DNA of 34,149 bases from CAYQQU01 sp964419545 (GTDB taxonomy: Bacteria > Bacteroidota > Bacteroidia > Chitinophagales > Saprospiraceae): NCBI GenBank assembly GCA_964419545.1, contig CAYQQU010000061.1, forward strand, positions 1-34,149, read 5' to 3'. Position numbers and translations under genes: made by a program. This document shows positions 7,377-16,800 of the stretch, one piece after another. Below the pieces are notes generated by a model. It did no database searches. It was not told where the DNA came from and worked only from the letters and a program-made list of their open reading frames with translations. The number at the start of each line of letters is the position of its first letter. Position 1 is the stretch's first letter.

Positions 7377-7525
7377 CCCTGCCTAAATAAATCCGGCCTG
7401 TATTCGTTAATACCGATAAGTATTAACGCGACGAACACCAAAAACAAGCGGTCATCCACCGTGATTAAAAAATCACACCGGCCGATAGCATCGACCGGGG
7501 CGCCGCCCAAGATCAGGAGTGGGGT

Positions 7526-9031
7526 ATGATTCAACAGTTGACACCGGCTGCCATTATCGGGATAATTTTCGGCTATTTTTTATTGCTCATTCTCGTATCC
7601 TATTTCACGAGTCGCGATGCCGATAATTCCAAGTTCTTTCTCGCCGGCCGACAATCGCCCTGGTTGCTGGTGGCCATCGGAATGATCGGCGCTTCGCTTT
7701 CCGGCGTCACCTTCATCTCCATACCGGGCGTCGTCGGCGCCGGAGGGGCCAACCAGGCGTTCTCCTACATGCAAATGGTGCTGGGCTACCTGCTGGGATA
7801 CCTCTTCATCGCCACGGTGCTGCTGCCCCTATACTATCGACTCAATCTTACTTCTATTTACGGGTTTCTCGAGCAGCGTTTCGGCTTTTATGCTTACAAG
7901 ACAGGAGCGGGTTATTTTCTGCTTTCGCGAACCGTCGGCGCTTCGCTGCGCCTGTACCTGGTCGCTATTGTACTACAGAAGTTCGTCATGGATTTCTACG
8001 GCATCCCCTTCTGGCTGACGGTGCTGGTGACCATCGTCCTCATTTGGGTCTATACTTTTCGCGGCGGCATCAATACGATCGTCTGGACCGACACCTTACA
8101 GACGTTCGCCATGCTGACGGCCGTGGTCCTCACCATTACGAGTATTGCCGGCGCCCTGGAAGTCGGTCTCGGCGATTTACTGGCGATGGTCCGGCAAAGC
8201 GACTATTCGCAGGTCTTCTTCTTTGACGGCGGGTGGAGCGATCCGAATAATTTCTGGAAGCAATTTTTCAGCGGGGCCCTGATCACCATAACGATGACGG
8301 GGCTGGACCAGGATATGATGCAGAAGAACCTCAGCTGTCGCAACATCGGCGACGCGCAGAAAAACATGTTCACCTTCAGCATCATTCTGGTTTTCGCCAA
8401 CCTGCTCTTCCTGACCCTGGGAGCCGTCCTCTATCTCTACGCCTCCAATATCGGCCTGGACCTTCCGGAAAAGACCGACCAGCTTTTTCCGACCATCGCC
8501 CTGCGCAACCTGTCGCCCGTAGTCGGGGTGGCGTTCATCCTGGGGCTGATCGCCGCGGCCTACTCCAGCGCCGACTCCGCCCTGACGGCCCTGACCACCT
8601 CCTTTTGTGTCGACTTCCTGGATATGGAAAAGAAGGAAGCCCGGGGCGAAGACCAGCGGCTCACCCGGATGTACGTGCACGTCGGTTTTTCTGCATTGCT
8701 GCTGGTGATCATCCTCATCGTCAACACCATCAACCGGGAAGCCATCATCAGCGAATTGTTCCGCGCAGCCGGCTACACTTACGGCCCGCTGCTGGGCCTG
8801 TTCGCCTTCGGCATGCTGACCCGCTTGCGGGTGCGCGACCGCTGGGTGCTGCCCGTTTGTATCGCCGCGCCGGTGATTGCCTTCCTGATGGATACCTATT
8901 CGGCCAGAATCCTGTACGGCTTCAACTTCGGGTTCCTGATCATTGCGCTCAACGGCCTGTTGACCTTCCTCGGCTTACTCGCTATTTCTTACCGCGATTA
9001 CGAGATCGACCCGGATACTGAAGTACAGTAA
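7526..9031 (+). CDS. sodium:solute symporter (SSS family)
   Basis: A 501-residue inner-membrane transporter with about 13 hydrophobic segments, typical of the SSS family that uses the sodium gradient to import solutes. Family features are visible: FFLAGRQSPWLLVAIGMIGASLSGVTFISIPG split over the first two segments, WTDTLQTFAML in the middle, and AAAYSSADSALTAL, the serine-rich sodium-site region of the eighth core helix, near residues 350-363. Substrate cannot be read from the sequence; the pattern is closer to the iodide/vitamin/sialic-acid branch than to proline symporters. It is monocistronic by spacing, with its own promoter box at 7369-7376. Confidence 0.88.
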   Translation: MIQQLTPAAIIGIIFGYFLLLILVSYFTSRDADNSKFFLAGRQSPWLLVAIGMIGASLSGVTFISIPGVVGAGGANQAFSYMQMVLGYLLGYLFIATVLLPLYYRLNLTSIYGFLEQRFGFYAYKTGAGYFLLSRTVGASLRLYLVAIVLQKFVMDFYGIPFWLTVLVTIVLIWVYTFRGGINTIVWTDTLQTFAMLTAVVLTITSIAGALEVGLGDLLAMVRQSDYSQVFFFDGGWSDPNNFWKQFFSGALITITMTGLDQDMMQKNLSCRNIGDAQKNMFTFSIILVFANLLFLTLGAVLYLYASNIGLDLPEKTDQLFPTIALRNLSPVVGVAFILGLIAAAYSSADSALTALTTSFCVDFLDMEKKEARGEDQRLTRMYVHVGFSALLLVIILIVNTINREAIISELFRAAGYTYGPLLGLFAFGMLTRLRVRDRWVLPVCIAAPVIAFLMDTYSARILYGFNFGFLIIALNGLLTFLGLLAISYRDYEIDPDTEVQ

Positions 9032-9051
9032 TACCGCCCTTGAGGTTTAAA

Positions 9052-9073
9052 CCCGGATTATTCATGGGTTCTT
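9052..9073 (+). repeat. dispersed motif containing GGATTATTCATGGG
   Basis: This short sequence recurs in recognisable form upstream of gldN/tatC, at 21735-21750 (degenerate) and at 21851-21870 (inverted). It is followed here by CGCAATGGGTTC, whose inverse, GAACCCATTGCG, recurs at 30518-30529, with a shorter form, ACCCATTGCG, at 16722-16731. All copies are intergenic. Confidence 0.45.
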
Positions 9074-9108
9074 CGCAATGGGTTCAAACAGAACTGGGAA
9101 CAATTCGG

Positions 9109-9116
9109 TACCTTTG
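9109..9116 (+). promoter_or_regulatory. TAnnTTTG -7 element for fabH (TACCTTTG)
   Basis: A perfect -7 box that is now about 200 nt from the fabH start because the MITE-like element at 9135-9281 sits between them. Without the element and one copy of the flanking direct repeat, the box would be about 40 nt from the ATG, a normal spacing. Confidence 0.55.
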
Positions 9117-9134
9117 CCTTCCGGTTGAATACAG

Positions 9135-9281
9135 GGTAATCGCATTTAAAAGATGTTACCTCTCAATTGCCATAAAATTCACATGGAACGGAAGGAAAAA
9201 TCCTCGTTCTTCCTTTAGGTTCGAGGTGAAAACGAGGATTTTTCCTACTTTTTCGAAATCCTAAAATTAAATGCGATTGCC
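9135..9281. mobile_element. MITE-like element in the fabH leader
   Basis: A 147-bp non-coding unit with 15-bp terminal inverted repeats, GGTAATCGCATTTAA at the left and TTAAATGCGATTGCC at the right (14 of 15 match). It is flanked by perfect 14-nt direct repeats, TTCCGGTTGAATAC (9119-9132 and 9282-9295), which look like a target-site duplication. The direct identity extends to 19 nt if the last five bases of the right terminus are counted. Inside is a 15-bp inverted repeat (9194-9208 with 9231-9245) that would form a strong hairpin. It encodes no protein. A shorter relative lies at 23560-23646. Mobilisation by a transposase elsewhere is inference. Confidence 0.6.
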
Positions 9282-9318
9282 TTCCGGTTGAATACTGTAA
9301 TGGAAAACTGTTGCACCT

Positions 9319-10305
9319 ATGCCTAATCTTACTGCCGCCATTACCGGCATTCAGGGCTACGTTCCCGAGTATGTGCTGACCAATAAGGAGTTGGAAACCA
9401 TGGTGGATACCAGCGACGAATGGATCACCACCCGCACCGGCATCAAAGAACGCCGCCTGCTGAAAGGAGAAAACCAGGGCGCCTCGGTGATGGGTATCGA
9501 AGCGGTACGGGGGTTATTGGAAAAAACCGACACCGACCCGGCAGAGATCGAGCTGGTCATTTGCGCGACGGTCACCCCCGATATGCTCTTTCCCGATACG
9601 GCCAACGTCATCGCCCACGCTACGGGCATCAAGAACGCTTTTTGCTTTGACGTCAACGCCGCCTGTTCGGGTCTTCTCTACGCGCTGACCGTAGGCGCCA
9701 AGTTTATCGAATCGGGGCGCCACCGGAAAGTGATCGTCGTCGGCACGGATAAAATGTCTTCCATCATCGATTATACGGACCGCGCCACCTGCGTGATCTT
9801 CGGCGACGGCGCCGGGGCGCTGCTGCTCGAACCCGATACCGAAGGGTACGGCATCATCGACTACCTGCACTACAGCGACGGATCGGGTGAACAGTACCTC
9901 CACATGAAAGCCGGGGGCTCCAGGCGCCCGGCCAGTCATGAAACGGTAGAACGCCGGGAGCATTACGTGTTCCAAAACGGCAAGCCCGTCTTTAAAGCGG
10001 CGGTCTCCGGCATGGCCGACGTGGTAAAGCGCGTCATGGAACGCAATCAGCTCACCGTCGAAGACGTGCACTGGGTGGTGCCGCACCAGGCCAACAAGCG
10101 CATCATCGAGACCGTGGCCAAGATGACCGATTTTCCCATCGAAAAAGTAATGGTCAACATCCAACGCTACGGCAACACCACCGCCGGCACCATTCCCCTT
10201 TGCCTGTGGGATTGGGAGGATCAGCTGCGCCGGGGCGACAACCTGATCCTCACCGCTTTCGGCGGCGGCTTCACCTGGGGAGCGATCTACGTCAAATGGT
10301 CTTAA
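9319..10305 (+). CDS. fabH: 3-oxoacyl-ACP synthase III (KAS III)
   Basis: A 328-residue cytosolic thiolase-fold enzyme that condenses an acyl-CoA starter with malonyl-ACP to begin fatty-acid synthesis. The catalytic triad is complete: C116 in NAACSG, H256 in VPHQANKRI and N286 in YGNTTAGT. The N-terminal DTSDEWITTRTGI and C-terminal GGGFTWGA segments are also typical. Length matches the family (about 320-330). It heads a run with efp, accB and accC, so the starter enzyme and the malonyl-CoA supply are encoded together. The leader appears interrupted by a MITE-like element. efp has its own promoter box immediately downstream. Confidence 0.95.
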   Translation: MPNLTAAITGIQGYVPEYVLTNKELETMVDTSDEWITTRTGIKERRLLKGENQGASVMGIEAVRGLLEKTDTDPAEIELVICATVTPDMLFPDTANVIAHATGIKNAFCFDVNAACSGLLYALTVGAKFIESGRHRKVIVVGTDKMSSIIDYTDRATCVIFGDGAGALLLEPDTEGYGIIDYLHYSDGSGEQYLHMKAGGSRRPASHETVERREHYVFQNGKPVFKAAVSGMADVVKRVMERNQLTVEDVHWVVPHQANKRIIETVAKMTDFPIEKVMVNIQRYGNTTAGTIPLCLWDWEDQLRRGDNLILTAFGGGFTWGAIYVKWS

Positions 10306-10321
10306 GCGCTCGATTTTTCCC

Positions 10322-10329
10322 TATCTTTG
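10322..10329 (+). promoter_or_regulatory. TAnnTTTG -7 element for efp (TATCTTTG)
   Basis: A perfect -7 box in the short fabH-efp gap, 46 nt before the efp start. It probably drives efp-accB-accC and perhaps the ABC exporter after them. Confidence 0.6.
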
Positions 10330-10374
10330 CATCGCAATTCAACCATCTAGCAACAAAAACCGTAAACTGTTCTA

Positions 10375-10941
10375 ATGGCAACAACCTCTGACATTCGCAA
10401 CGGCATGTGCATCAACATGAACAACGACATCTTCAAAGTCGTTGAGTTTCAGCATGTCAAGCCCGGCAAGGGAGCAGCTTTCGTGCGGACCAAGCTGAAG
10501 AGCCTCACCACCGGCAAAGTCCTCGACCACACCATCCCCGCCGGTCATAAAGTCGACGACGTGCGGGTGGAGCGCCGCAATTTCCAATACCTGTACAACG
10601 ACGATATGGGCTATCACTTCATGAACAACGAGACCTACGAACAGGTAGCCCTCAACGAAGCGATGATCGACGCGCCGGGCCTGCTCAAAGAAGGCGAAGT
10701 CGTGGAAATCCTGTTCCACGCCGACCAGGAAGTGCCCATCAGCCTCGATATGCCGCAGTACGTCATTCTGGAAGTCACTTATACCGAACCCGGCGTCAAA
10801 GGCGACACGGCGACCAACACCCTCAAGCCGGCAACGGTAGAAACGGGCGCCGAAGTGCGCGTCCCCCTATTTATCAACCAGGGCGATAAAGTGAAAATAG
10901 ATACCGCCTCCGGCAACTACATGGAACGCGTAAAACAGTAA
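10375..10941 (+). CDS. efp: translation elongation factor P
   Basis: A 188-residue protein that binds ribosomes stalled at proline runs and restores peptide-bond formation. The three-barrel fold is evident from the N-terminal KOW-like part and the central VERRNFQYLYNDDMGYHFMN segment. The tip lysine that many species modify is K32 in KPGKGAA. Length is normal. accB starts 2 nt after its stop, so translation of the two is probably coupled; this efp-accB-accC order is common in bacteria. I see no modification gene (epmA/epmB or the rhamnosyl enzyme) in the window. Confidence 0.97.
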   Translation: MATTSDIRNGMCINMNNDIFKVVEFQHVKPGKGAAFVRTKLKSLTTGKVLDHTIPAGHKVDDVRVERRNFQYLYNDDMGYHFMNNETYEQVALNEAMIDAPGLLKEGEVVEILFHADQEVPISLDMPQYVILEVTYTEPGVKGDTATNTLKPATVETGAEVRVPLFINQGDKVKIDTASGNYMERVKQ

Positions 10942-10943
10942 AC

Positions 10944-11468
10944 ATGAATTTTAAAGAAATCCAGGATCTCATCAAACTCGTCAATAAGCTCGACCTCACC
11001 GAATTCAAACTGCGGGACGGAGAGTTTGAATTGTCGATCCGCACCAAACATTACGGAAAAGCCAAAATCCAGACCAGCCAACCGGCAACGCCGACCGTCG
11101 TTCCGGTTTCGCCGGTAGCGCCTGCTTTTACGCCTACGGCGGCGACTCCGGCGGCGCCGACCGAAGCGCCGGCCGAAACGGCCGAAGCCGCCCCGCAACC
11201 CGCCGAAGAAAAGAGCGAACCCCAGTACCAGGAAATTCGCTCTCCCATGGTCGGTACTTTCTACCGGGCGCCGGCTCCCGACAAGCCGCCCTACCTCAAA
11301 GTAGGCGACAAGGTGGAGGTCGGCTCCGTGGTTTGTATCGTCGAAGCCATGAAGCTGTTTAACGAAATAGAATCGGAAATCAGCGGCCGCGTCGTCAAAG
11401 TGATGGCCGAAGACGCCTCGCCGGTGGAATACGACCAAGTGCTTTTCCTGATCGATCCCAACGGCTGA
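10944..11468 (+). CDS. accB: acetyl-CoA carboxylase, biotin carboxyl carrier protein
   Basis: A 174-residue carrier subunit. The N-terminal helix region (residues 1-40) is followed by a long Ala/Pro/Thr-rich flexible linker (about 45-92) and a C-terminal biotinyl domain. The biotin lysine is K137 in EAMKLFN. The 'thumb' segment FYRAPAPDKPPY typical of bacterial BCCP is present. It works with AccC, encoded 68 nt downstream, in the first half-reaction of malonyl-CoA synthesis. The carboxyltransferase subunits are not in this window. Confidence 0.96.
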   Translation: MNFKEIQDLIKLVNKLDLTEFKLRDGEFELSIRTKHYGKAKIQTSQPATPTVVPVSPVAPAFTPTAATPAAPTEAPAETAEAAPQPAEEKSEPQYQEIRSPMVGTFYRAPAPDKPPYLKVGDKVEVGSVVCIVEAMKLFNEIESEISGRVVKVMAEDASPVEYDQVLFLIDPNG

Positions 11469-11536
11469 CGCTCCCGCAGCGCCACCGTTGACTGTTGCCG
11501 CGCGACCGGTGCTCGCGCGTAATCTCAACTTATCGT

Positions 11537-12883
<1,347 letters not shown>

Positions 12884-12915
12884 GCCTCCACCAAAAGACC
12901 AAAGACCGAAATATT

Positions 12916-14736
12916 ATGAACGGTAGCTTCTGGCGCCTGCTGCGCTACGTGGAACGGTACTGGTCAAACGTCGCGCTGAGTATCGTGAGCAACGTACTCA
13001 TGGCGCTCTTCACGGTAGTGAGTATTCCGATGCTCATCCCCTTCTTGCAGATCCTGTTCGGGCGCTCGCCGGCCGTCGAAAACGAGCCGGACTGGGAGCT
13101 GAGTATCGACGGAGTGACGGCCTACGTCAAATACCAGCTGAGCCAGCTGATCGCCAACCAGGGCAGGGAGGCGGCCTTACTTTACGTTTGCGGGGCGATC
13201 CTGGCGGTTTTTTTCTTCAAGAACCTGTTTCGCTACCTTTCCCTGTTCTTTATGGCCCCGGTGCGCAACGGCATTGTCCGCGACCTGCGCGCCAATTTGT
13301 TCGACAAGATCCTCTGCCTTCCTCTCTCTTATTTTTCCGAGGAACGCAAAGGCGACCTCATGTCGCGCATTTCGGCCGACGTGCAGGAAGTGGAATGGAG
13401 CATCCTGAACGTACTGGAGGCCACCTTCCGGGAACCGCTCATCATCGCCGGCTGCCTCTTCTTTATGCTGTACGTCAGCCCGTCCCTCACCTTATTCGTT
13501 TTTATCCTGATCCTGTTTACGGCTTTTGTTATCGGAGGCATCGGGCGCTCGCTGAAGCGCACTTCCGGACAGGTGCAGGAACGGCTGGGCAACATCGTCT
13601 CCATCTTCGAAGAAGCGCTATCGGGCCTGCGCATCATCAAGGGCTTCAATGCAGAACACTACCAGCGCGAGAAATTTGCCGTCGAGAACAACGGCTACCG
13701 CCATCTGCTGACTCACCTGCTGTGGCGCCGCGACTTGTCTTCCCCCCTGTCCGAATTCCTGGGCATCGTAGTGGTGGCCGTCCTGCTGTGGTACGGATCG
13801 CGGCAGGTATTCGCCGGCGACCTGGCGGCCGAGACGTTTTTCGCCTTCCTTTTTGCCTTTTACAACGTCATCGAACCGTCCAAATCGTTCTCCCGCGCCT
13901 ACTACAATATTCAGAAAGGCGTGGCCGCGCTCACGCGGGTGGAAGCGATCCTGCGGGCCGACATTCGGATTCGCGAAAAACCCGACGCGCAACCCCTGAC
14001 CCGGCTCCGCCACGGCATTACCTACCGCGATGTCACCTTCGAATACCGCCGGGAAGAAGGCCCGGTGCTGATCGACATCAACCTCACCGTCCCGCGGGGC
14101 AAGGTCATCGCCCTGGTCGGCGCCTCAGGAGCTGGCAAATCGACCCTCGTCGACCTGCTGCCTCGCTTCTACGAAGTAGAACAGGGCGGCATCTTCATCG
14201 ACGACGTCAACATCAAAGACGTGAAGATCAAAGACCTGCGCGCCCTGATGGGCATCGTCTCCCAGGAAGCGATCCTGTTCAACGATACGATCTACAACAA
14301 TATCGTCTTCGGCAAACCGGGAGTTAGCCAGGCCGAGGTGGAGCGCGCCGCCCGCATCGCCAACGCGCATCAATTTATCATGGCCACCGAGCAGGGGTAC
14401 CAGACGAATATCGGCGACCGCGGCGCGAAACTCAGCGGCGGCCAGCGGCAACGGCTGACCATCGCGCGGGCCATCCTCAAAAACCCGCCCATCCTGATCC
14501 TCGACGAAGCCACCTCCGCCCTCGACTCCGAGTCGGAAATGCTGGTGCAGCAAGCCCTGGTAGAACTGATGAAAAACCGCACCTCTATCGTGATCGCCCA
14601 CCGGTTGAGCACCATTCAGCACGCCGATGAAATTATCGTCATGGATAACGGCCGCATCATCGAACGCGGCGCCCATGCCGACCTCATGGAGCAGGCCGGC
14701 GCCTACCGCAAGCTCGTCGCCCTGCAGGCGTTTTAG
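12916..14736 (+). CDS. ABC exporter, MsbA-like (fused membrane and ATPase domains)
   Basis: A 606-residue half-transporter. Six membrane helices occupy roughly residues 1-320 and an ATP-binding domain fills the rest. Visible motifs are Walker A GASGAGKST (about 402-410), the signature LSGGQRQR (about 506), Walker B ILILDEATSALD (about 525-536) and the switch histidine in IVIAHRLST. The domain order and length match MsbA-type lipid flippases and related multidrug exporters; substrate is not determined by the sequence. It would work as a homodimer in the inner membrane. It lies 32 nt after accC, so it may be cotranscribed. The gap contains an ACCAAAAGACC-type heptamer motif related to the hairpin at 26751-26820. 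Confidence 0.9.
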   Translation: MNGSFWRLLRYVERYWSNVALSIVSNVLMALFTVVSIPMLIPFLQILFGRSPAVENEPDWELSIDGVTAYVKYQLSQLIANQGREAALLYVCGAILAVFFFKNLFRYLSLFFMAPVRNGIVRDLRANLFDKILCLPLSYFSEERKGDLMSRISADVQEVEWSILNVLEATFREPLIIAGCLFFMLYVSPSLTLFVFILILFTAFVIGGIGRSLKRTSGQVQERLGNIVSIFEEALSGLRIIKGFNAEHYQREKFAVENNGYRHLLTHLLWRRDLSSPLSEFLGIVVVAVLLWYGSRQVFAGDLAAETFFAFLFAFYNVIEPSKSFSRAYYNIQKGVAALTRVEAILRADIRIREKPDAQPLTRLRHGITYRDVTFEYRREEGPVLIDINLTVPRGKVIALVGASGAGKSTLVDLLPRFYEVEQGGIFIDDVNIKDVKIKDLRALMGIVSQEAILFNDTIYNNIVFGKPGVSQAEVERAARIANAHQFIMATEQGYQTNIGDRGAKLSGGQRQRLTIARAILKNPPILILDEATSALDSESEMLVQQALVELMKNRTSIVIAHRLSTIQHADEIIVMDNGRIIERGAHADLMEQAGAYRKLVALQAF

Positions 14737-14778
14737 CCCGGACTTTCCCGCGAAGCTGATTCATTGTCGAGAATCTTT

Positions 14779-14786
14779 TATTTTTG
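14779..14786 (+). promoter_or_regulatory. TAnnTTTG -7 element (TATTTTTG)
   Basis: A -7 box 26 nt before the start of the secreted protein gene at 14813, in the 76-nt gap after the exporter gene. The short leader it predicts is usual for Bacteroidota. Confidence 0.5.
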
Positions 14787-14812
14787 ACGCACCCCGCATA
14801 AATTTCCCGGCA

Positions 14813-15940
14813 ATGAAGCAATGGTTACTCCTGACGATCGCCACCTTTTTCTCGACCATCGCCCCGGCGCAGATCATCCTCACCAATGAGGATTTTCCCC
14901 GGGCGGGCGACACCCTCATCACGGCAGTCGATAATTTACCGTCGGGTATCCCCATCACCCCTCCCGGCCCCGATCAAAGCTGGGACTTCACCACCCTGCA
15001 GTCGCCCTTCTCCCGACGGATCGTGATCAAGCCGGCCGCCAAGGGGCGCCAGGCCGACGCCTTCCCCGGCGCTACGCAGGTCATCCAACTGAGCGAGAAC
15101 CTGGAAGCCTACTACCAGGTCACGGAAAATACCTACGAACTGATCGGGCGCTACGGCGACGATCCGCTGAACCTGGGACTCAGCCTCGTTACCCATTACC
15201 GACCTACCGCCATCGAGCGCTACGGCCCCATGGAATACGAAGACAAGTTCGAGGACGATCACGCTTTTATGTTCGCATTCGCCGCCGAAGACCTGCCCGA
15301 CGGCGTTTTCAGCGACCTGCCCATCACCCCCGACTCCCTGCGCATCCGGGTCGACGTACAACGCCAGGGAGCCGTCGACGCCTGGGGCAGCCTCATCGTC
15401 CCGGGCGGCATCTACGACGTGCTCCGGGAAAAACGCTTCGAAACGCGCAACGCGCGCCTGGAAGCTAAAGTGGGCCCGCTGCCCTGGGCCGACGTCACCG
15501 CCCTCCTGCCCAATTCCAAACGCCTCGGCCGGATCAGACATTACAGCTACCGCTACCTGAGCAACGAAACCAAAGCCCCGGTAGCCGTCATCACCATGGA
15601 CGCCAACGACGACGAACCGGTGCGCGTGGAATACAAGGCCAACCGGCAAATGACCCGGGTGCAGGACATTACCCAGCTCAAACCGGGCGTCTACGCCTAC
15701 CCCAACCCCGCCATCGTCACCGTCCGATTCGAATTCTCCAACCTGGAGCCGGGCGCCTATAAACTCACCATCTACAATATCCTGGCCGTGGAGGAATGGA
15801 AGGAAACCTACTACATCAACGGCAATCATACCGAAAAAGTCGATATCTCCGGCCTCCGCAAAGGCACCTACCTCTACAGCCTCACCAATGAGGAAGGAAA
15901 GACCATGAGTACGCGGCGGCTGGTGGTGGTGCGCCCCTGA
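14813..15940 (+). CDS. secreted protein with type IX sorting domain
   Basis: A 375-residue exported protein. A Sec signal covers residues 1 to about 19, ending ...TIAPAQ. The middle (about 20-290) is beta-rich and I do not recognise it; it contains PGPDQSWDFTTLQ near the start, a type of segment seen in many Bacteroidota surface proteins. The last 85 or so residues are a type A T9SS tail: YAYPNP opening, KLTIYNI in the middle and GTYLYSLTNEEGK near the end. The protein should therefore cross the outer membrane through the type IX system and be anchored or released. It has its own promoter box. It was assigned the ATG at 14813 because the signal starts there. Confidence 0.85.
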   Translation: MKQWLLLTIATFFSTIAPAQIILTNEDFPRAGDTLITAVDNLPSGIPITPPGPDQSWDFTTLQSPFSRRIVIKPAAKGRQADAFPGATQVIQLSENLEAYYQVTENTYELIGRYGDDPLNLGLSLVTHYRPTAIERYGPMEYEDKFEDDHAFMFAFAAEDLPDGVFSDLPITPDSLRIRVDVQRQGAVDAWGSLIVPGGIYDVLREKRFETRNARLEAKVGPLPWADVTALLPNSKRLGRIRHYSYRYLSNETKAPVAVITMDANDDEPVRVEYKANRQMTRVQDITQLKPGVYAYPNPAIVTVRFEFSNLEPGAYKLTIYNILAVEEWKETYYINGNHTEKVDISGLRKGTYLYSLTNEEGKTMSTRRLVVVRP

Positions 15941-16069
15941 CTGAAGAACGGAAGAACCGGAGGCTTAAAAGAGGTTAAAAATTGTTAACGACTGAGGGTA
16001 TGGCCCGGGCGGCTGCATCTTTAGGGTGAAAAGATTGCTTGGCTCATTAGTAAAACTCAAAACGAAGAG

Positions 16070-16633
16070 ATGATGAAAAATCTGATGCTAACCCTGATTT
16101 GCGCCTGCCTGATGACCACCGCGCTCAACGCCCAGCGTGGAGAAACCTTATTCGACGACCTCGACATGACCGGCGTGTGGTTCTCCTGGGATTATAACTT
16201 CTCTTATTTTGACGAAGATTACACCTACGTTCGGGGCTGGGATTTCGGTCTCGAATTCAACGAGGATTTCACCATGGGCTGGGGTTGGTACAACTTCCGC
16301 GACAACGCCTCGATTGACGGGGCCGCCGCCGATTTCGACATGAAATACAACGGCTTCATCCTGGGCATTGCCCCGCGTTCCCACCGCGCTTTACACCCGC
16401 GCATCACCATCCTGACCGGTCAGGGCAGGGTATGGCTGGAGGACGACGACCGCGACCGGGTGTTCGTCCTGCAACCTTCCGCCGGCCTCGAAGTCAACGT
16501 CTTCAAATGGTTCCGGGTCGGCCTGGAAGGGGGATACCGCCTGGTGGCGGGCAACGACCTGCCCGGTGTGGCCGACGGCGACCTCTCGGCGCCTTTCGGA
16601 CAGTTGGACCTGCGCTTCGGTATTTCCTGGTAA
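16070..16633 (+). CDS. outer-membrane beta-barrel-like protein
   Basis: A 187-residue exported protein. Residues 1-21 form a signal ending ...ALNAQ. The mature part alternates polar and aromatic residues in short strands and ends in FGISW, a terminal aromatic as in many outer-membrane barrels. About eight strands would fit its size. Acidic loops (DEDYTY, EDDDRDR) could face outward. No named family recognised, so the barrel call rests on pattern. A strong nested inverted repeat follows the stop and probably ends transcription. The in-frame second ATG at 16073 is equally possible as start. Confidence 0.7.
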   Translation: MMKNLMLTLICACLMTTALNAQRGETLFDDLDMTGVWFSWDYNFSYFDEDYTYVRGWDFGLEFNEDFTMGWGWYNFRDNASIDGAAADFDMKYNGFILGIAPRSHRALHPRITILTGQGRVWLEDDDRDRVFVLQPSAGLEVNVFKWFRVGLEGGYRLVAGNDLPGVADGDLSAPFGQLDLRFGISW

Positions 16634-16636
16634 GAA

Positions 16637-16713
16637 ATGTTTGGAGCTTGCTTCTATTGCAAATCAACAGGTTAGGAACCTGTTGATTTGCATAACGATC
16701 CCGCTCCAAACAT
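16637..16713. terminator. nested inverted repeat, probable bidirectional terminator
   Basis: The inner pair GCAAATCAACAGGTT / AACCTGTTGATTTGC (16659-16673 and 16677-16691) is a perfect 15-bp stem with a 3-nt loop. An outer pair, ATGTTTGGAGC / GCTCCAAACAT (16637-16647 and 16703-16713), is a perfect 11-bp stem around it. It starts 4 nt after the stop of the barrel gene. There is no clear T tract. Confidence 0.6.
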
Positions 16714-16742
16714 GCTAAGGGACCCATTGCGGGTTCAAGGGT

Positions 16743-16798
16743 AAAGGGCTTGCTCATGACACTAAAGAAGAACATGGTGTATAACGAGCAAGCCCTTT
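16743..16798. terminator. inverted repeat at the 3' end of the secreted-protein gene
   Basis: AAAGGGCTTGCTC (16743-16755) and GAGCAAGCCCTTT (16786-16798) form a perfect 13-bp stem with a 30-nt loop. It lies 2 nt beyond the stop of the minus-strand gene at 16801. With the neighbouring nested repeat it separates two convergent genes. Confidence 0.5.
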
Positions 16799-16800
16799 GC

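Larger units (their letters stand above)
7067..7525. other. intergenic stretch with tandem repeat and symporter promoter
   Basis: 459 nt without a credible gene. It contains the GAGGTT tandem repeat at 7091-7172, then about 190 nt in which I see nothing specific, then a TATCTTTG promoter box at 7369-7376 ahead of the symporter. Open frames on both strands across the repeat are low-complexity products of the hexamer. Confidence 0.6.

Noticed and set aside
7070..7386. Open frames on both strands across the hexamer array
   Set aside because: They encode only alternating two-residue repeats from the tandem unit and have no gene-like flanks.
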